A DNA stretch of 64,000 bases, taken from Streptomyces griseus (GTDB taxonomy: Bacteria; Actinomycetota; Actinomycetes; Streptomycetales; Streptomycetaceae). Below the pieces are notes generated by a model. The model was not told the origin of the DNA. It ran no database searches and was given only the letters and a program-made list of their open reading frames with translations. Position numbers and translations under genes: made by a program. The DNA is taken from the NCBI RefSeq assembly GCF_001715295.1, contig NZ_MDKB01000003.1, positions 947,954-1,011,953 on the forward strand, in the 5' to 3' direction. Shown here one piece after another: positions 33,588-42,849 of the stretch. The number at the start of each line of letters is the position of its first letter. Position 1 is the stretch's first letter.

Positions 33588-34745
33588 GTGCGCCGTACGG
33601 TGTACAACGAGGACCACGAGGCGTTCCGGGAGACCATCCGCGCCTTCATCGAGGCCGAGGTCGTCCCCGTCTACGACGAGTGGTTCGCCGCCGGCCAGGC
33701 TCCTCGCGACTTCTACTACAAGCTCGCCGAGCTGGGCATCTTCGGCATCGAGGTGCCCGAGGAGTACGGCGGCGCGGGCGAGGAGTCCTTCAAGTTCGAG
33801 GCCATCATGTACGAGGAGACCGCACGCGCGGGCGTCTCCTTCGGCGGTTCCGGGGTGCACGTCCTGCTCTGCCTGCCGTACATCAAGTCGTACGCCACCG
33901 AGGAGCAGAAGAAGCGCTGGCTCCCGGACTTCGTCAGCGGGAAGACGATGTACGCGATAGCCATGACCGAGCCGGGCACCGGTTCGGACCTGGCCGGCAT
34001 GAAGACGACGGCCAAGCTCTCCGAGGACGGCACGCACTACGTCCTCAACGGCGCCAAGACCTTCATCACCGGCGGCGTGCACGCGGACAAGGTCATCGTC
34101 TGCGCCCGCACCGACGCCCCCAGGGCCGACGACCGGCGCCACGGCATCTCGCTCCTCGTCGTGGACACCAAGTCCGAGGGCTACTCGGTCGGCCGCAAGC
34201 TCGACAAGCTGGGCCTGAAGGTCTCCGACACCGCCGAACTGGCCTTCGTGGACGTCAAGGTGCCCGTCGAGGACCTGCTCGGCGAGGAGAACAAGGGCTT
34301 CTCCTACCTCGGCCAGAACCTCCCGCAGGAGCGCCTCGGCATCGCCGTCGGCGCGTACGCCCAGGCCGCCGCCGCCGTGCGCTTCGCCCAGCAGTACACG
34401 CAGGACCGCACCGTCTTCGGCAAGACGGTCGCGTCCTTCCAGAACACCAAGTTCGAACTGGCCGCCTGCAAGGCCGAGGTGGACGCGGCCGAGGCCGTCG
34501 TCGACCGGGCCATGGACGCCCATGACGCCGGGGAGCTCACCGCCGCCGAGGCCGCCTCCGCGAAGTTGTTCTGCACCGAGGTCGCGCACCGCGTGATCGA
34601 CCGCTGCCTCCAACTGCACGGCGGGTACGGCTTCATGAACGAGTACCCGATCGCCCGCCTGTACACGGACAACCGGGTCAACCGTATCTACGGCGGCACC
34701 AGCGAGGTCATGAAGTCGATCATCGCCAAGTCCATGGGTCTGTAG
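33588..34745 (+). CDS. Acyl-CoA dehydrogenase
   Basis: 385 residues. Family landmarks in order: YAIAMTEPGTGSDLAGMKT (FAD/substrate loop), VLNGAKTFITGG, the middle beta domain, RTVFGKTVASFQNTKFELA and the C-terminal YGFMNEYPIARLYTDNR followed by IYGGTSEVMK, with the catalytic glutamate expected in that last stretch. It introduces the alpha,beta double bond in beta-oxidation; chain length cannot be told. It starts at GTG 33588 with GAGG upstream and is followed by a thioesterase 18 bp downstream, so the two probably form an operon. Confidence 0.93.
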   Translation: MRRTVYNEDHEAFRETIRAFIEAEVVPVYDEWFAAGQAPRDFYYKLAELGIFGIEVPEEYGGAGEESFKFEAIMYEETARAGVSFGGSGVHVLLCLPYIKSYATEEQKKRWLPDFVSGKTMYAIAMTEPGTGSDLAGMKTTAKLSEDGTHYVLNGAKTFITGGVHADKVIVCARTDAPRADDRRHGISLLVVDTKSEGYSVGRKLDKLGLKVSDTAELAFVDVKVPVEDLLGEENKGFSYLGQNLPQERLGIAVGAYAQAAAAVRFAQQYTQDRTVFGKTVASFQNTKFELAACKAEVDAAEAVVDRAMDAHDAGELTAAEAASAKLFCTEVAHRVIDRCLQLHGGYGFMNEYPIARLYTDNRVNRIYGGTSEVMKSIIAKSMGL

Positions 34746-34763
34746 AGCGGTCGCCCTCTCCCC

Positions 34764-35639
34764 ATGAGCTCAGCACTCGACTCCCTGCTCGATCTGCTCG
34801 ACCTCGAGCGGATCGAGCAGGACATCTTCCGGGGCACGAGCCGTTCGGCGGTCGTGCCCCGGGTGTTCGGTGGCCAGGTCGCCGCCCAGGCCCTGGTCGC
34901 GGCGGGCCGTACGGTCGCACCGGACCGGGCCACCCACTCCCTCCACGCGTACTTCCTGCGCGCCGGGGACCCCGGGGCGCCCATCGTCTACAGCGTCGAC
35001 CGGATCCGCGACGGACGGTCCTTCACCACCCGCCGGGTCGTCGCCGTCCAGCACGGCAAGCCGATCTTCCACCTCTCCGCCTCCTTCCAGGCGCATGAGG
35101 ACGGTCTGGACCACCAGACCCCGATGCCACCCGCCCCGGACCCCGGGACGCTGCCCACGGCCGAGCAGGCACTCCCCCGGTACGCCGACCGCTTCGGCGA
35201 CCCGTCGGTCGTGGACCGCCTGATCGAGGCGCGTGCGGCCGTCGACCTGCGGTACGTGGACGCCCCGCCGTTCGCCAGCGTCGGCGAGCCGCGCGAGCCG
35301 AGGTCGCAGGTGTGGTTCCGCACCGACGGCAAGCTGGCCGACGACCCGCTGCTGCACGTCTGCATGGCGACGTACGTCTCCGACATGACACTGCTCGACG
35401 CGGTGCTCCTCGCCCACGGGCGCGGCGGCTGGGCCGTGGGCGACGTGGTGGGTGCCAGCCTCGACCACGCGATGTGGTTCCACCGGCCCTTCCGGGCGGA
35501 CGAGTGGCTGCTGTACGACCAGGAGTCGCCGTCGGCGTCCGGCGGGCGCGGCCTCGGCCAGGCCCGGATCTACACGGCGGACGGGCAGCTCGCCATCACC
35601 GTGATCCAGGAGGGCGTGGTCCGCGTCCCGAGGGACTGA
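34764..35639 (+). CDS. tesB: Acyl-CoA thioesterase II
   Basis: 291 residues forming the double hot-dog fold of TesB: GTSRSAVVPRVFGGQVAAQA and HSLHAYFLRAGDPGAPIVY in the first half, SLDHAMWFHRPFRADEWLL and GGRGLGQARIYTADGQLAIT in the second. The conserved Asp and Gln of TesB are present in these two blocks. It hydrolyses acyl-CoA to free acid and CoA in the cytoplasm. Its position behind an acyl-CoA dehydrogenase suggests a role in controlling acyl-CoA levels during fatty-acid breakdown. Confidence 0.92.
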   Translation: MSSALDSLLDLLDLERIEQDIFRGTSRSAVVPRVFGGQVAAQALVAAGRTVAPDRATHSLHAYFLRAGDPGAPIVYSVDRIRDGRSFTTRRVVAVQHGKPIFHLSASFQAHEDGLDHQTPMPPAPDPGTLPTAEQALPRYADRFGDPSVVDRLIEARAAVDLRYVDAPPFASVGEPREPRSQVWFRTDGKLADDPLLHVCMATYVSDMTLLDAVLLAHGRGGWAVGDVVGASLDHAMWFHRPFRADEWLLYDQESPSASGGRGLGQARIYTADGQLAITVIQEGVVRVPRD

Positions 35640-35668
35640 GCGGCGCCCCTTCGGACATACTCGCCCCC

Positions 35669-36640
35669 ATGAGCGACGAGAAGAACCGGGGCGGGGACTC
35701 CGGCGGCGAGTCCACGGTCACCGTCGTCGTCGCCGCGGCCGCCAATCTCGGCATCGCCGTGGCCAAGCTGGTCGCGGGGCTGATCAGCGGTTCCAGCGCC
35801 ATGCTCTCCGAGGCCGCCCATTCGGTCGCCGACACCGTCACCGAGGTCATGCTCCTCACCGCGCTCAAGCGCAGCGGGAAGCCCGCCGACGAGGAGCACC
35901 CGCTGGGGTACGGCCCCGAGCGGTACATCTGGGCGATGCTCGCCGCCGTGGCGACGTTCGTCGGCGGCGCGGTGTTCTCCCTGTACGACGGCATCCACAC
36001 CCTCACACAGGGTGAGGAGCTCGGTGATCCGCTCGTCTCGTACCTCGTCCTCGCGGTCGCCTTCGTCCTGGAGGGTCTCTCGCTGCGCACCGGGATCCGC
36101 CAGGTCCGCGGCGAGGCGGCCCGCCTCCGCATGCCCGCTCCCCACTACCTGCGCCGGACCTCGGACACGGCCGTCAAGGCCGTGGTGATGGAGGACTCCG
36201 CCGCCCTCACCGGTCTCCTGCTGGCCGCCGGTGGCCTCCTCGGCGGGCAGCTGTCGGGTTCCGGGATCTGGGACGGCATCGCCTCCGTCCTGATCGGCGT
36301 CCTGCTGGTGTACGTGGCCTGGGTGCTCTGCCGGTCCAACGCCCAGCTGCTCATCGGCCGCCCGCTCCCCGCGGAGATGCGGGCCGGGGTGCGCGAGGAG
36401 CTGCTGTCCGTCCCGCACGTCGTCGAGGTGCTGGAGCTGACCACGCTGATCCAGGGCCCGAGGGAACTGCTGGTCGCGGCGAAGGTCGACTTCCGGGACG
36501 CGTCGACCGCCGCGGAGATCGAGTGGGCCTGCGAGGAGGCGGAGCAGCGGCTGCGCGAGCGGTACCCGTCGATCCGGCGGGTGTATCTGGACCCGACCCC
36601 GGGGCTCGCACAGCGGTCGGCGGCGCGCTCCGGCGGATGA
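35669..36640 (+). CDS. Cation diffusion facilitator (CDF) transporter
   Basis: 323 residues with six membrane helices: VTVVVAAAANLGIAVAKLVA opens the first. The metal site in helix 2 appears as AMLSEAAHSVADTVTE (H-x3-D), and helix 5 should carry the second pair but reads VVMEDSAALTGLL followed by WDGIASVLIG, with Asp residues in both. A cytoplasmic C-terminal ferredoxin-like domain ends it. CDF proteins export Zn, Fe or Mn in exchange for protons. The gene stands 29 bp after tesB but looks functionally separate. Confidence 0.88.
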   Translation: MSDEKNRGGDSGGESTVTVVVAAAANLGIAVAKLVAGLISGSSAMLSEAAHSVADTVTEVMLLTALKRSGKPADEEHPLGYGPERYIWAMLAAVATFVGGAVFSLYDGIHTLTQGEELGDPLVSYLVLAVAFVLEGLSLRTGIRQVRGEAARLRMPAPHYLRRTSDTAVKAVVMEDSAALTGLLLAAGGLLGGQLSGSGIWDGIASVLIGVLLVYVAWVLCRSNAQLLIGRPLPAEMRAGVREELLSVPHVVEVLELTTLIQGPRELLVAAKVDFRDASTAAEIEWACEEAEQRLRERYPSIRRVYLDPTPGLAQRSAARSGG

Positions 36641-36785
36641 CGGGACGCGGACGGGCGCCGAGTGAGCCGGTCGCACACCGGACAGAGGGACGTGCGCCCG
36701 AGCGCCGGGGTCCGGGCGGCTCGCGGCGGGCAGGACCCTGGCGGGCCTTCCGCCCGCCGCCTCCCTCCCCCCGAGGAGTCCCGTC

Positions 36786-38018
36786 GTGGCCCAGCACGCA
36801 GCACGCATCGTCCTCGACCCCGCGGCCCGCGACGCGGACGCCGAGCACCGGCTCCTGCGCGCCGAGGGGCTCGCGGCGCGCGTCGACATACTCGGGGTAC
36901 CGGCCTGGTCCGTGTCCGACCCCGCGCTGCTCAGAGAGCTGCTGACCAGCCCGGACGTCTCCAAGGACGGACGCCGGCACTGGCCCGGTTACGAGCAGGC
37001 CGTCCGGAGCTGGCCGCTCGCCCTGTGGATCGCCGCCACGAACATGTTCACCGCCTACGGCGGCGATCACCGCCGCCTGCGCCGGATCGTCGCCCCGGCG
37101 CTCAGCGTCCGGCGCGTCGCCGCGTTGAAGCCCGTCGTCGAGGACCTCGTGGAGCGGCTCCTCGACGCCCTGGAGACCACACCCCGGGGCGGAAGCGCGG
37201 AGCTGCGGGAGCGGTTCGCGCATCCGCTGCCCATCGCCGTCATCGGCCACCTCATGGGCATGTCCGACGACCGCGGCGGCGACTTCCGAGCGCTCGTCGA
37301 CGGGGTGTTCGACACCACGCGTTCCCCCGAGGAGGCCGCCGACAACACCCAGCGGCTGTACGCGATGCTCGACGACCTCATCGCCACCAAGCAGGCCGCC
37401 CCGGGCGACGACCTGACCTCCGCACTGATCACCCTGCGCGCGGACGGAGAGACGGCCGGCGGGCCCGCACTGAGCGAGTCGGAGTTGCGTGACACGCTGC
37501 TCCTGCTCATCAACGCCGGATACGAGACCACGGTCAATCTGATCGACCAGGCCGTCACCTCCCTGCTCACCCGCCCCGAACAGCTCGCCCACGTCCGCGC
37601 GGGCCGCGCCACCTGGGCGGACGTGGTGGAGGAGACCCTGCGCCACGAACCGCCCGTCAAACACCTGCCCCTGCGGTACGCCGTCGCCGACATCCCCCTG
37701 CCCGACGGGCGGGTCATCCGCCGGGGCGAGGCGATCCTCGCCTCCTACGCGGCCGCCAACCGCCACCCCGACTGGCACGAGGACCCCGACCGCTTCGACG
37801 TCACGCGGCTGACCAAGGAGCACCTGGCCTTCGGCCACGGCATCCACTTCTGCCTGGGGGCGGCCCTGGCACGGCTGGAGGGCGAGACCGCGCTGCGCGC
37901 CTTCTTCGGCCGGTTCCCGGACGCCGAGCTCGCCGTGGCCGAAGGGGAGCTGGAACCCATGGCCTCGCTGATCAGCAACGGTCACCGGTCCCTGCCCGTA
38001 CGCCTGTGCCCGGTGTAG
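36786..38018 (+). CDS. Cytochrome P450
   Basis: 410 residues. Every P450 landmark is present: I-helix oxygen-binding NAGYETTVN, K-helix E-x-x-R in EETLRHEP, and the haem loop FGHGIHFCLG with Cys356. The AGxET form of the I-helix is common in Streptomyces secondary-metabolism P450s. The GTG start follows AGGAG. No ferredoxin or reductase gene is adjacent, so electrons must come from elsewhere. The substrate is unknown, and with no biosynthetic cluster around it a housekeeping or detoxifying role is possible. Confidence 0.95.
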   Translation: MAQHAARIVLDPAARDADAEHRLLRAEGLAARVDILGVPAWSVSDPALLRELLTSPDVSKDGRRHWPGYEQAVRSWPLALWIAATNMFTAYGGDHRRLRRIVAPALSVRRVAALKPVVEDLVERLLDALETTPRGGSAELRERFAHPLPIAVIGHLMGMSDDRGGDFRALVDGVFDTTRSPEEAADNTQRLYAMLDDLIATKQAAPGDDLTSALITLRADGETAGGPALSESELRDTLLLLINAGYETTVNLIDQAVTSLLTRPEQLAHVRAGRATWADVVEETLRHEPPVKHLPLRYAVADIPLPDGRVIRRGEAILASYAAANRHPDWHEDPDRFDVTRLTKEHLAFGHGIHFCLGAALARLEGETALRAFFGRFPDAELAVAEGELEPMASLISNGHRSLPVRLCPV

Positions 38019-38024
38019 GGACCG

Positions 38025-38058
38025 GCAGGCGGGCGGAGTCCCTGAGCCGCCCGCCTGC
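38025..38058. terminator. Convergent terminator hairpin
   Basis: GCAGGCGGGCGG / CCGCCCGCCTGC, a perfect 12-bp stem with a 10-base loop, between the convergent stops of the P450 gene (38018) and the putative phosphatase gene (38073). Confidence 0.8.
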
Positions 38059-38072
38059 GGGAGGCCGGCGCC

Positions 38073-38870
38073 TTACGCCAGGTCCGCGGTCGGGAGCAGT
38101 CCGGCCGCGTCCAGCAGGTAGTCGGTCATCGGGTCGTAGAAGCGCGGGTCGGTGACGTGGTCGTCCAGGGGCACGGTGACCTGGAGGGTGCCCTCCGACT
38201 CCCCCAGGAACAGCGCCGGATCGTTGGAGTCCGCGTACCCGATGGAGTCGAGCCCGCGCTGCCCGGCGCACCCGGCCCACCCGTGGTCCGCCACGACCAG
38301 GTCGGGCTGCGGCCGGCCCTCCCGCTCCAGCCCGTCCAGGACGGCGGCCATCGGGGCCGGGGAGTGCGTGTGCCACAGGGTCGCGCCGCGCTCCAGGACG
38401 GCCACGTCCGCGAACTGGAAGACCATGCCCTCGTCCGCCATGAGGCCGCCGGGAATCCGTACGATCTCGCATCCGGCGGCTCGCAGCGCCGCCGCCGTCT
38501 GCCGGTGCACGTCCAGCAGCCCGCCCGGGTGCCCGGTCGCGAACAGCACGCGCTGGCCGCCGTCCGCCGCCTTGCGCAGCCGTGCCGCCATCCGGTCCAG
38601 GGCGGCGACGGTCAGCTCCGGGTCGATGGTGTCCTGTCCCTGCCGGTGCTCCGGGTCGTCGCTGACACCGCACCGCTCGGCCATCACGGCCAGCACGTCC
38701 TGCTCGTCCCGCCACCGGTCGCCGAGTTCGAGTCCCAGCCAGTAGTGGCGGTCCCCGTTGGCGAGCTTGCGGTAGTGGGAGAGGTTGTTGTCGCGGGGAG
38801 TGGCGACGTCGCCCGCGATACGGGAACGGACGAGGTGCTCCACGAGGGCGGCTCGGCTGGGTATCGGCAT
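38073..38870 (-). CDS. Conserved actinobacterial protein, putative phosphatase
   Basis: 265 residues, cytosolic. Conserved-looking blocks include NNLSHYRKLANGDRHYWLGL, VLFATGHPGGLLDVH, MVFQFADVAVLERGATLWHT, LVVADHGWAGCAGQRGLDSI and VPLDDHVTDPRFYDPMTDYL. I recall close relatives in Streptomyces annotated as phosphatase, but see no standard phosphatase signature (no HAD DxDx, no PP2C, no RHG). The paired His and Asp clusters could bind metal. It lies behind glpK on the same strand, but a strong hairpin separates them. Confidence 0.6.
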   Translation of the reverse strand: MPIPSRAALVEHLVRSRIAGDVATPRDNNLSHYRKLANGDRHYWLGLELGDRWRDEQDVLAVMAERCGVSDDPEHRQGQDTIDPELTVAALDRMAARLRKAADGGQRVLFATGHPGGLLDVHRQTAAALRAAGCEIVRIPGGLMADEGMVFQFADVAVLERGATLWHTHSPAPMAAVLDGLEREGRPQPDLVVADHGWAGCAGQRGLDSIGYADSNDPALFLGESEGTLQVTVPLDDHVTDPRFYDPMTDYLLDAAGLLPTADLA

Positions 38871-38922
38871 GCACCCATTGTGCCGTCACGTACGTGGGTG
38901 CGCCCGGGTATCGCACGAGCGA

Positions 38923-38959
38923 CGCGCCCGCACGGGGCGGTGGACCCCGTGCGGGCGCG
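38923..38959 (-). terminator. Terminator of the glpFK operon
   Basis: CGCGCCCGCACGGGG / CCCCGTGCGGGCGCG, a perfect 15-bp stem with a 7-base loop, 33 bp downstream of the glpK stop on the minus strand. Confidence 0.85.
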
Positions 38960-38991
38960 GGACGAGGGCGGGCGCCTCGGGGCGCGGCTCC

Positions 38992-40515
38992 TCAGCCGGC
39001 CTCCGTCCGTACCCAGTCCAGGGTGCGCTCCACGGCCCGCTTCCAGCCCGCGTACCCCTCCTGGCGCCGCTCCTCGCTCCACTGCGGCTCCCAGCGCCTG
39101 GACTCCTGCCAGTGGGTGCGCAGTTCGTCGGTGTCGCGCCAGAAACCGGTGGCGAGTCCGGCCGCGTACGCCGCGCCGAGCGCCGTGGTCTCGGCGACCA
39201 CGGGACGGCTGACGGGTACGCCCAGCACGTCTGCCTGGATCTGCATGCACAGGTCGTTGGCGGTCACGCCGCCGTCGACCCTGAGCACGTCGAGGTGCAC
39301 TCCGGAGTCCTGTTCCATCGCGTCCACCACGTCGCGGCTCTGGTAGCAGATGGCCTCCAGGGTGGCGCGTGCGATGTGCGCGTTGGTGTTGTAACGGGCC
39401 AGGCCGACCATCGCCCCTCGCGCGTCCGAGCGCCAGTAGGGCGCGAACAGGCCGGAGAAGGCGGGTACGAAGTACATCCCGCCGTTGTCCTCCACCGACC
39501 GGGCGAGCTGCTCGCTGTCGGCGGCGGTGCTGATGATCTTCAACTGGTCGCGGAGCCACTGCACGGCCGCGCCGGTGACGGCGATGGAGCCTTCCAGCGC
39601 GTAGACGGCGGGGCTGCCGGCGAACTGGTACGCCACGGTGGTCAGCAGCCCGTTGCGCGAACGCACCAGCTCGTTGCCGGTGTTGAGGACGAGGAAGTTG
39701 CCGGTGCCGTAGGTGTTCTTCGCCTCGCCGGGCGCGAAGCAGACCTGGCCGACCGTGGCCGCGTGCTGGTCACCGAGGACCCCGGTGATCGGGACGGCGG
39801 CGTTCAGCGGCCGTGAGGTGCGGCAGGCTCCGTAGGCCTCCGCGTCCGAGGACGGGTGGATGCTGGGCAGCATCGACCGCGGGATCCCGAAGATGTCCAG
39901 CAGTTCGTCGTCCCAGTCCAGCGTCTCCAGGTTCATCAGCATCGTGCGGCTGGCGTTGGTGACGTCGGTGGCGTGGATCCCGCCGTTCGGTCCGCCGGTA
40001 AGGTTCCACAGCACCCACGCGTCCGTGTTGCCGAAGACCGCGTGGCCCGCCTCGGCGGCCTGGCGGAGCCCGTCGACGTTCTCCAGCAACCACTTGATCT
40101 TGCCTGCGGAGAAGTAGGTGGCGGGCGGCAGGCCCGCCTTGTGCCGGATGACGTCCCCGTGGCCCTCACGCTCCAGGGCTGCGGCGATCTTGTCCGTGCG
40201 GGTGTCCTGCCAGACGATGGCGTTGTAGTACGGACGGCCGTTGCGCGGGTCCCAGACCACCGTGGTCTCGCGCTGGTTGGTGATCCCGATGGTCCGGAGG
40301 TCCGAGGCCTGCAGGCCGCCTGCCCGGACGGCGTTCTGCATCACCGTGTTCGTGCGTTCCCAGATCTCCACGGGGTCGTGTTCGACCCATCCCGACCTGG
40401 GAAGAATCTGGCTGTGCTCCAGCTGGTGGCGGGCCACCTCGTTACCGGCGTGGTCGAAGATCATGAAGCGCGTGCTGGTGGTCCCCTGGTCCACCGCGCC
40501 GACGAATTCGGGCAT
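38992..40515 (-). CDS. glpK: Glycerol kinase
   Basis: 507 residues, normal length. FGGY-kinase features: N-terminal phosphate loop VGAVDQGTTSTRFMIFD, SGWVEHDPVEIW, ITNQRETTVVWD, the glycerol-binding AIVWQDTRT and the second ATPase block LRVDGGVTANDLCMQIQADV. It phosphorylates glycerol to sn-glycerol 3-phosphate. It follows glpF by 167 bp on the same strand, and its ATG has AGGAGAAGGGACGG upstream. A glpD gene, usually third, is absent from this locus, so the dehydrogenase must be encoded elsewhere. Confidence 0.96.
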   Translation of the reverse strand: MPEFVGAVDQGTTSTRFMIFDHAGNEVARHQLEHSQILPRSGWVEHDPVEIWERTNTVMQNAVRAGGLQASDLRTIGITNQRETTVVWDPRNGRPYYNAIVWQDTRTDKIAAALEREGHGDVIRHKAGLPPATYFSAGKIKWLLENVDGLRQAAEAGHAVFGNTDAWVLWNLTGGPNGGIHATDVTNASRTMLMNLETLDWDDELLDIFGIPRSMLPSIHPSSDAEAYGACRTSRPLNAAVPITGVLGDQHAATVGQVCFAPGEAKNTYGTGNFLVLNTGNELVRSRNGLLTTVAYQFAGSPAVYALEGSIAVTGAAVQWLRDQLKIISTAADSEQLARSVEDNGGMYFVPAFSGLFAPYWRSDARGAMVGLARYNTNAHIARATLEAICYQSRDVVDAMEQDSGVHLDVLRVDGGVTANDLCMQIQADVLGVPVSRPVVAETTALGAAYAAGLATGFWRDTDELRTHWQESRRWEPQWSEERRQEGYAGWKRAVERTLDWVRTEAG

Positions 40516-40682
40516 CGCTGCCGTCCCTTCTCCTTGTGCAGAGGGCGCGCCGCTGGAACGCGCCGCGCCGGGCGGGCGCCGGCACCGTCTGCCCTCAGCA
40601 TCGGGGCCGGCCGGCCGGCCTGCCCGCAGGGCGCGTCCATTGGAGGGCCGGTGCGGGCGGGCCGGCGCACCGGCCGTGGGTC

Positions 40683-41582
40683 TCAGCGCTTCCGCGTCGG
40701 TTCGTCGGGGACGTGGCCCTCCTGCTCGGGGCCGCGGCGCGCCTTGACCAGAGGGCTGATCAGCAGGTCGTAGACCACGGCCCCGATGACGCCGCCGATG
40801 AGCGGGCCCACGATGGGGATCCACCAGTAACCGCTGAACCACTGGTACCGCCCGGGCAGGGCGATGGAGCCCCAGCCCTCGAAGAAGGTGAACAGCCGGG
40901 GACCGAAGTCACGGGCGGGGTTGATGGCGTACCCGGCGTTCGTACCGAAGGTCATGCCGATCGCCACGACGACGAGGCCGATGACGAACGGCGCGAGGTT
41001 GCCCATCGGCGCCATGTTCCGGGTGTCGGTGATCGCGCAGATCAGGAGGAGCAGGATGCCTGTGCCGATGATCTGGTCGAGCAGCGGACCCCACCAGGAG
41101 TTCCCGAAGTACTCGGCCGGGAAGGTGGCGAAGATGGAGAAGGTGGGGAGCGATTCCTCCCGGGAGAGGCCGGCCTTCTGGTTGAAGGAGTCGATCGCCC
41201 ACCGGTAGGACGCGTACACGAGCGCGGCGGCCACGAAGGCCCCTGCCAGCTGGGCGATCCAGTAGGGCAGGACCTTCCGCCAGGCGACTGAGCGCCGGAC
41301 CGCGAAGGCGAGCGTGACGGCCGGATTCAGGTGTGCGCCGGTCACGCCTCCGGCGACGTACACACCGAAGATCACTCCGAAGCCCCAGCCCCAGGCGATG
41401 ATCAGCCAGTCGGCGGGTCCGAAGGGGACGGACTGGCGCCCCGACCCGGGGAGGCCGGCGACCGCGAGGGCCACCGAGCCGATACCCAGCAGAATGAGGA
41501 CGAAGGTGCCCAGGAACTCGGCGAGCATCTCGCCGCCCAGACCCTCCCGGTAACCCCGTCGACGTGTCGTGTGATCAGCCAC
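40683..41582 (-). CDS. glpF: Glycerol uptake facilitator (aquaglyceroporin)
   Basis: 299 residues from GTG 41582. Six membrane helices and both NPA half-helices are present: GAHLNPAVTLAFAV and GYAINPARDFGPRLF, the latter with the Asp after NPAR that marks glycerol rather than water channels. The C-terminus is basic and soluble (KARRGPEQEGHVPDEPTRKR). It lets glycerol diffuse in for trapping by GlpK. The upstream GGAGAG supports this start. No gylR-type regulator is adjacent, unlike the gyl operon of S. coelicolor. Confidence 0.93.
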   Translation of the reverse strand: MADHTTRRRGYREGLGGEMLAEFLGTFVLILLGIGSVALAVAGLPGSGRQSVPFGPADWLIIAWGWGFGVIFGVYVAGGVTGAHLNPAVTLAFAVRRSVAWRKVLPYWIAQLAGAFVAAALVYASYRWAIDSFNQKAGLSREESLPTFSIFATFPAEYFGNSWWGPLLDQIIGTGILLLLICAITDTRNMAPMGNLAPFVIGLVVVAIGMTFGTNAGYAINPARDFGPRLFTFFEGWGSIALPGRYQWFSGYWWIPIVGPLIGGVIGAVVYDLLISPLVKARRGPEQEGHVPDEPTRKR

Positions 41583-42080
41583 AGCTCTCGGCTCTCCTCG
41601 GTCGGGTCGGTACGGGTGGCCGCCGTGCCCGCCGATGTGCACGTCACCGGCGTCGCGTCCCACCCGTGCCGCCGATGTGCGCGGAGGCCTGGAGGTCTCC
41701 CCGCCACTGGGGCCGGGACACCACCTGGGGGGCCGCGGACCGGACTCGGCCCTGGCGATCGCGCGCACCGGGCAGCGTAGGAGAGACGCTCGGGACACAC
41801 GGCGGTACTGTGCGGAGCCATGTGACAACTGTCAGTCATCACGAATGATTAGTCCTATTATGTACGGAAATGGCATTCCGTCGACTTTTCCTGACCCCGA
41901 CCCGGCGGGCGGCATCGTGCGACCGCCGGGAACACCGCCCGAGGAAGACCGGCCGGGGCCTCGGCGACCCCCCGCCGGGACCAGCCCCGGGCGGGCATGG
42001 GCAGGCCCCTCCGGAGCGCCACACCTCATCACCCGAACGGGTCACGCACACGCGCGGTCGGCCCGCGCCCCCTGGAGGCC
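41583..42080. other. Intergenic region upstream of glpF and behind the TetR gene
   Basis: About 500 bp without a supported gene. An AT-rich island at 41825-41880 (CACGAATGATTAGTCCTATT, then GTACGGAAATGGCATTCCG) stands out from the GC-rich background and is the likely glpFK promoter/regulator region, about 250-300 bp before the glpF start. The remainder is GC-rich with no motif I recognise. Confidence 0.5.
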
Positions 42081-42719
42081 TCAGCCGCCCGCCGCCGCGA
42101 AGGCGCCGCGGGCCAGCCGGTGCAGCAGGGCGGCGGTGGCCGCGCGGCCCGGCAGGGCCTCCGGGCGGGCCAGGTGGGGCGTGGAGTTCAGCAGACCGAA
42201 GACCGCGTGGACGGTGACGCGCGCCTCGTTCTCCGCGAGGGCCGGGTAGAGGGCACGGACGACCTCGACCCAGACCTCGACGTACTGCCGCTGGAGCCGG
42301 CGCACCCGCTTGCGGTCGGCGTCACGCAGACGGTCCAGTTCCCTGTCGTGGAGGGTGATCAGGGGCCGGTCGTCCAGGGCGAAGTCGATGTGGCCCTCGA
42401 TGAGGGCGTCCAGGAGCGCCTCCGGAGAGCCGCCCGGGGCCGCGGCGTCCTCCGCGACGCGGAGCCTGCCCCCCTCCAGCAGCCGCTCGCTGATGCCGAC
42501 GAGGAGCTCCGCGAGCATCGCGTCCTTGCCGGGGAAGTGACGGTAGAGGCCGGGACCGCTGATGCCGACCGCCGCCCCTATCTCGTCGACGCCCACCCCG
42601 TGGAACCCGCGTTCGGCGAAGAGGCGGGCGGCCTCCCGGAGGATCTGCTCGCGGCGGGTGGGGGCCGCGACGCGGGTGACGGCACGGGCGGCGTTGCGGT
42701 CGGCGGCGTGGGTGCTCAT
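42081..42719 (-). CDS. TetR-family repressor of the acyl-CoA/leucine degradation operon
   Basis: 212 residues. The N-terminal HTH is REQILREAARLFAERGFHGV then VDEIGAAVGISGPGLYRHFP, followed by an all-helical ligand domain ending LLHRLARGAFAAAGG. It is transcribed divergently from the carboxylase operon with two matching inverted repeats in the 130-bp gap. It most likely represses the operon and itself, released by an acyl-CoA intermediate. The arrangement matches the TetR gene next to the acc genes in S. coelicolor. Confidence 0.9.
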   Translation of the reverse strand: MSTHAADRNAARAVTRVAAPTRREQILREAARLFAERGFHGVGVDEIGAAVGISGPGLYRHFPGKDAMLAELLVGISERLLEGGRLRVAEDAAAPGGSPEALLDALIEGHIDFALDDRPLITLHDRELDRLRDADRKRVRRLQRQYVEVWVEVVRALYPALAENEARVTVHAVFGLLNSTPHLARPEALPGRAATAALLHRLARGAFAAAGG

Positions 42720-42741
42720 GAGGATTCATTCTAGACAGGCG

Positions 42742-42759
42742 GGTTAGCGCTCGTTAACC
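42742..42759. promoter_or_regulatory. TetR operator 1
   Basis: GGTTAGCG-CT-CGTTAACC: 8-bp arms with one mismatch around a 2-bp centre. It lies 23 bp from the TetR start and 91 bp from the carboxylase start. Confidence 0.75.
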
Positions 42760-42771
42760 TGAACGGAACGC

Positions 42772-42787
42772 GTTAACGCTCATTAAC
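42772..42787. promoter_or_regulatory. TetR operator 2
   Basis: GTTAACG-CT-CATTAAC: the same layout as operator 1, 7-bp arms with one mismatch and the same CT centre, 29 bp centre to centre from it. It sits between the two divergent starts, nearer the carboxylase gene. Confidence 0.75.
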
Positions 42788-42849
42788 TCTCGTCGGTCCC
42801 CGCGGTGCGGGCGGCCGACCACTGCGGTACGGGCAAGGGGGCTCGACAG

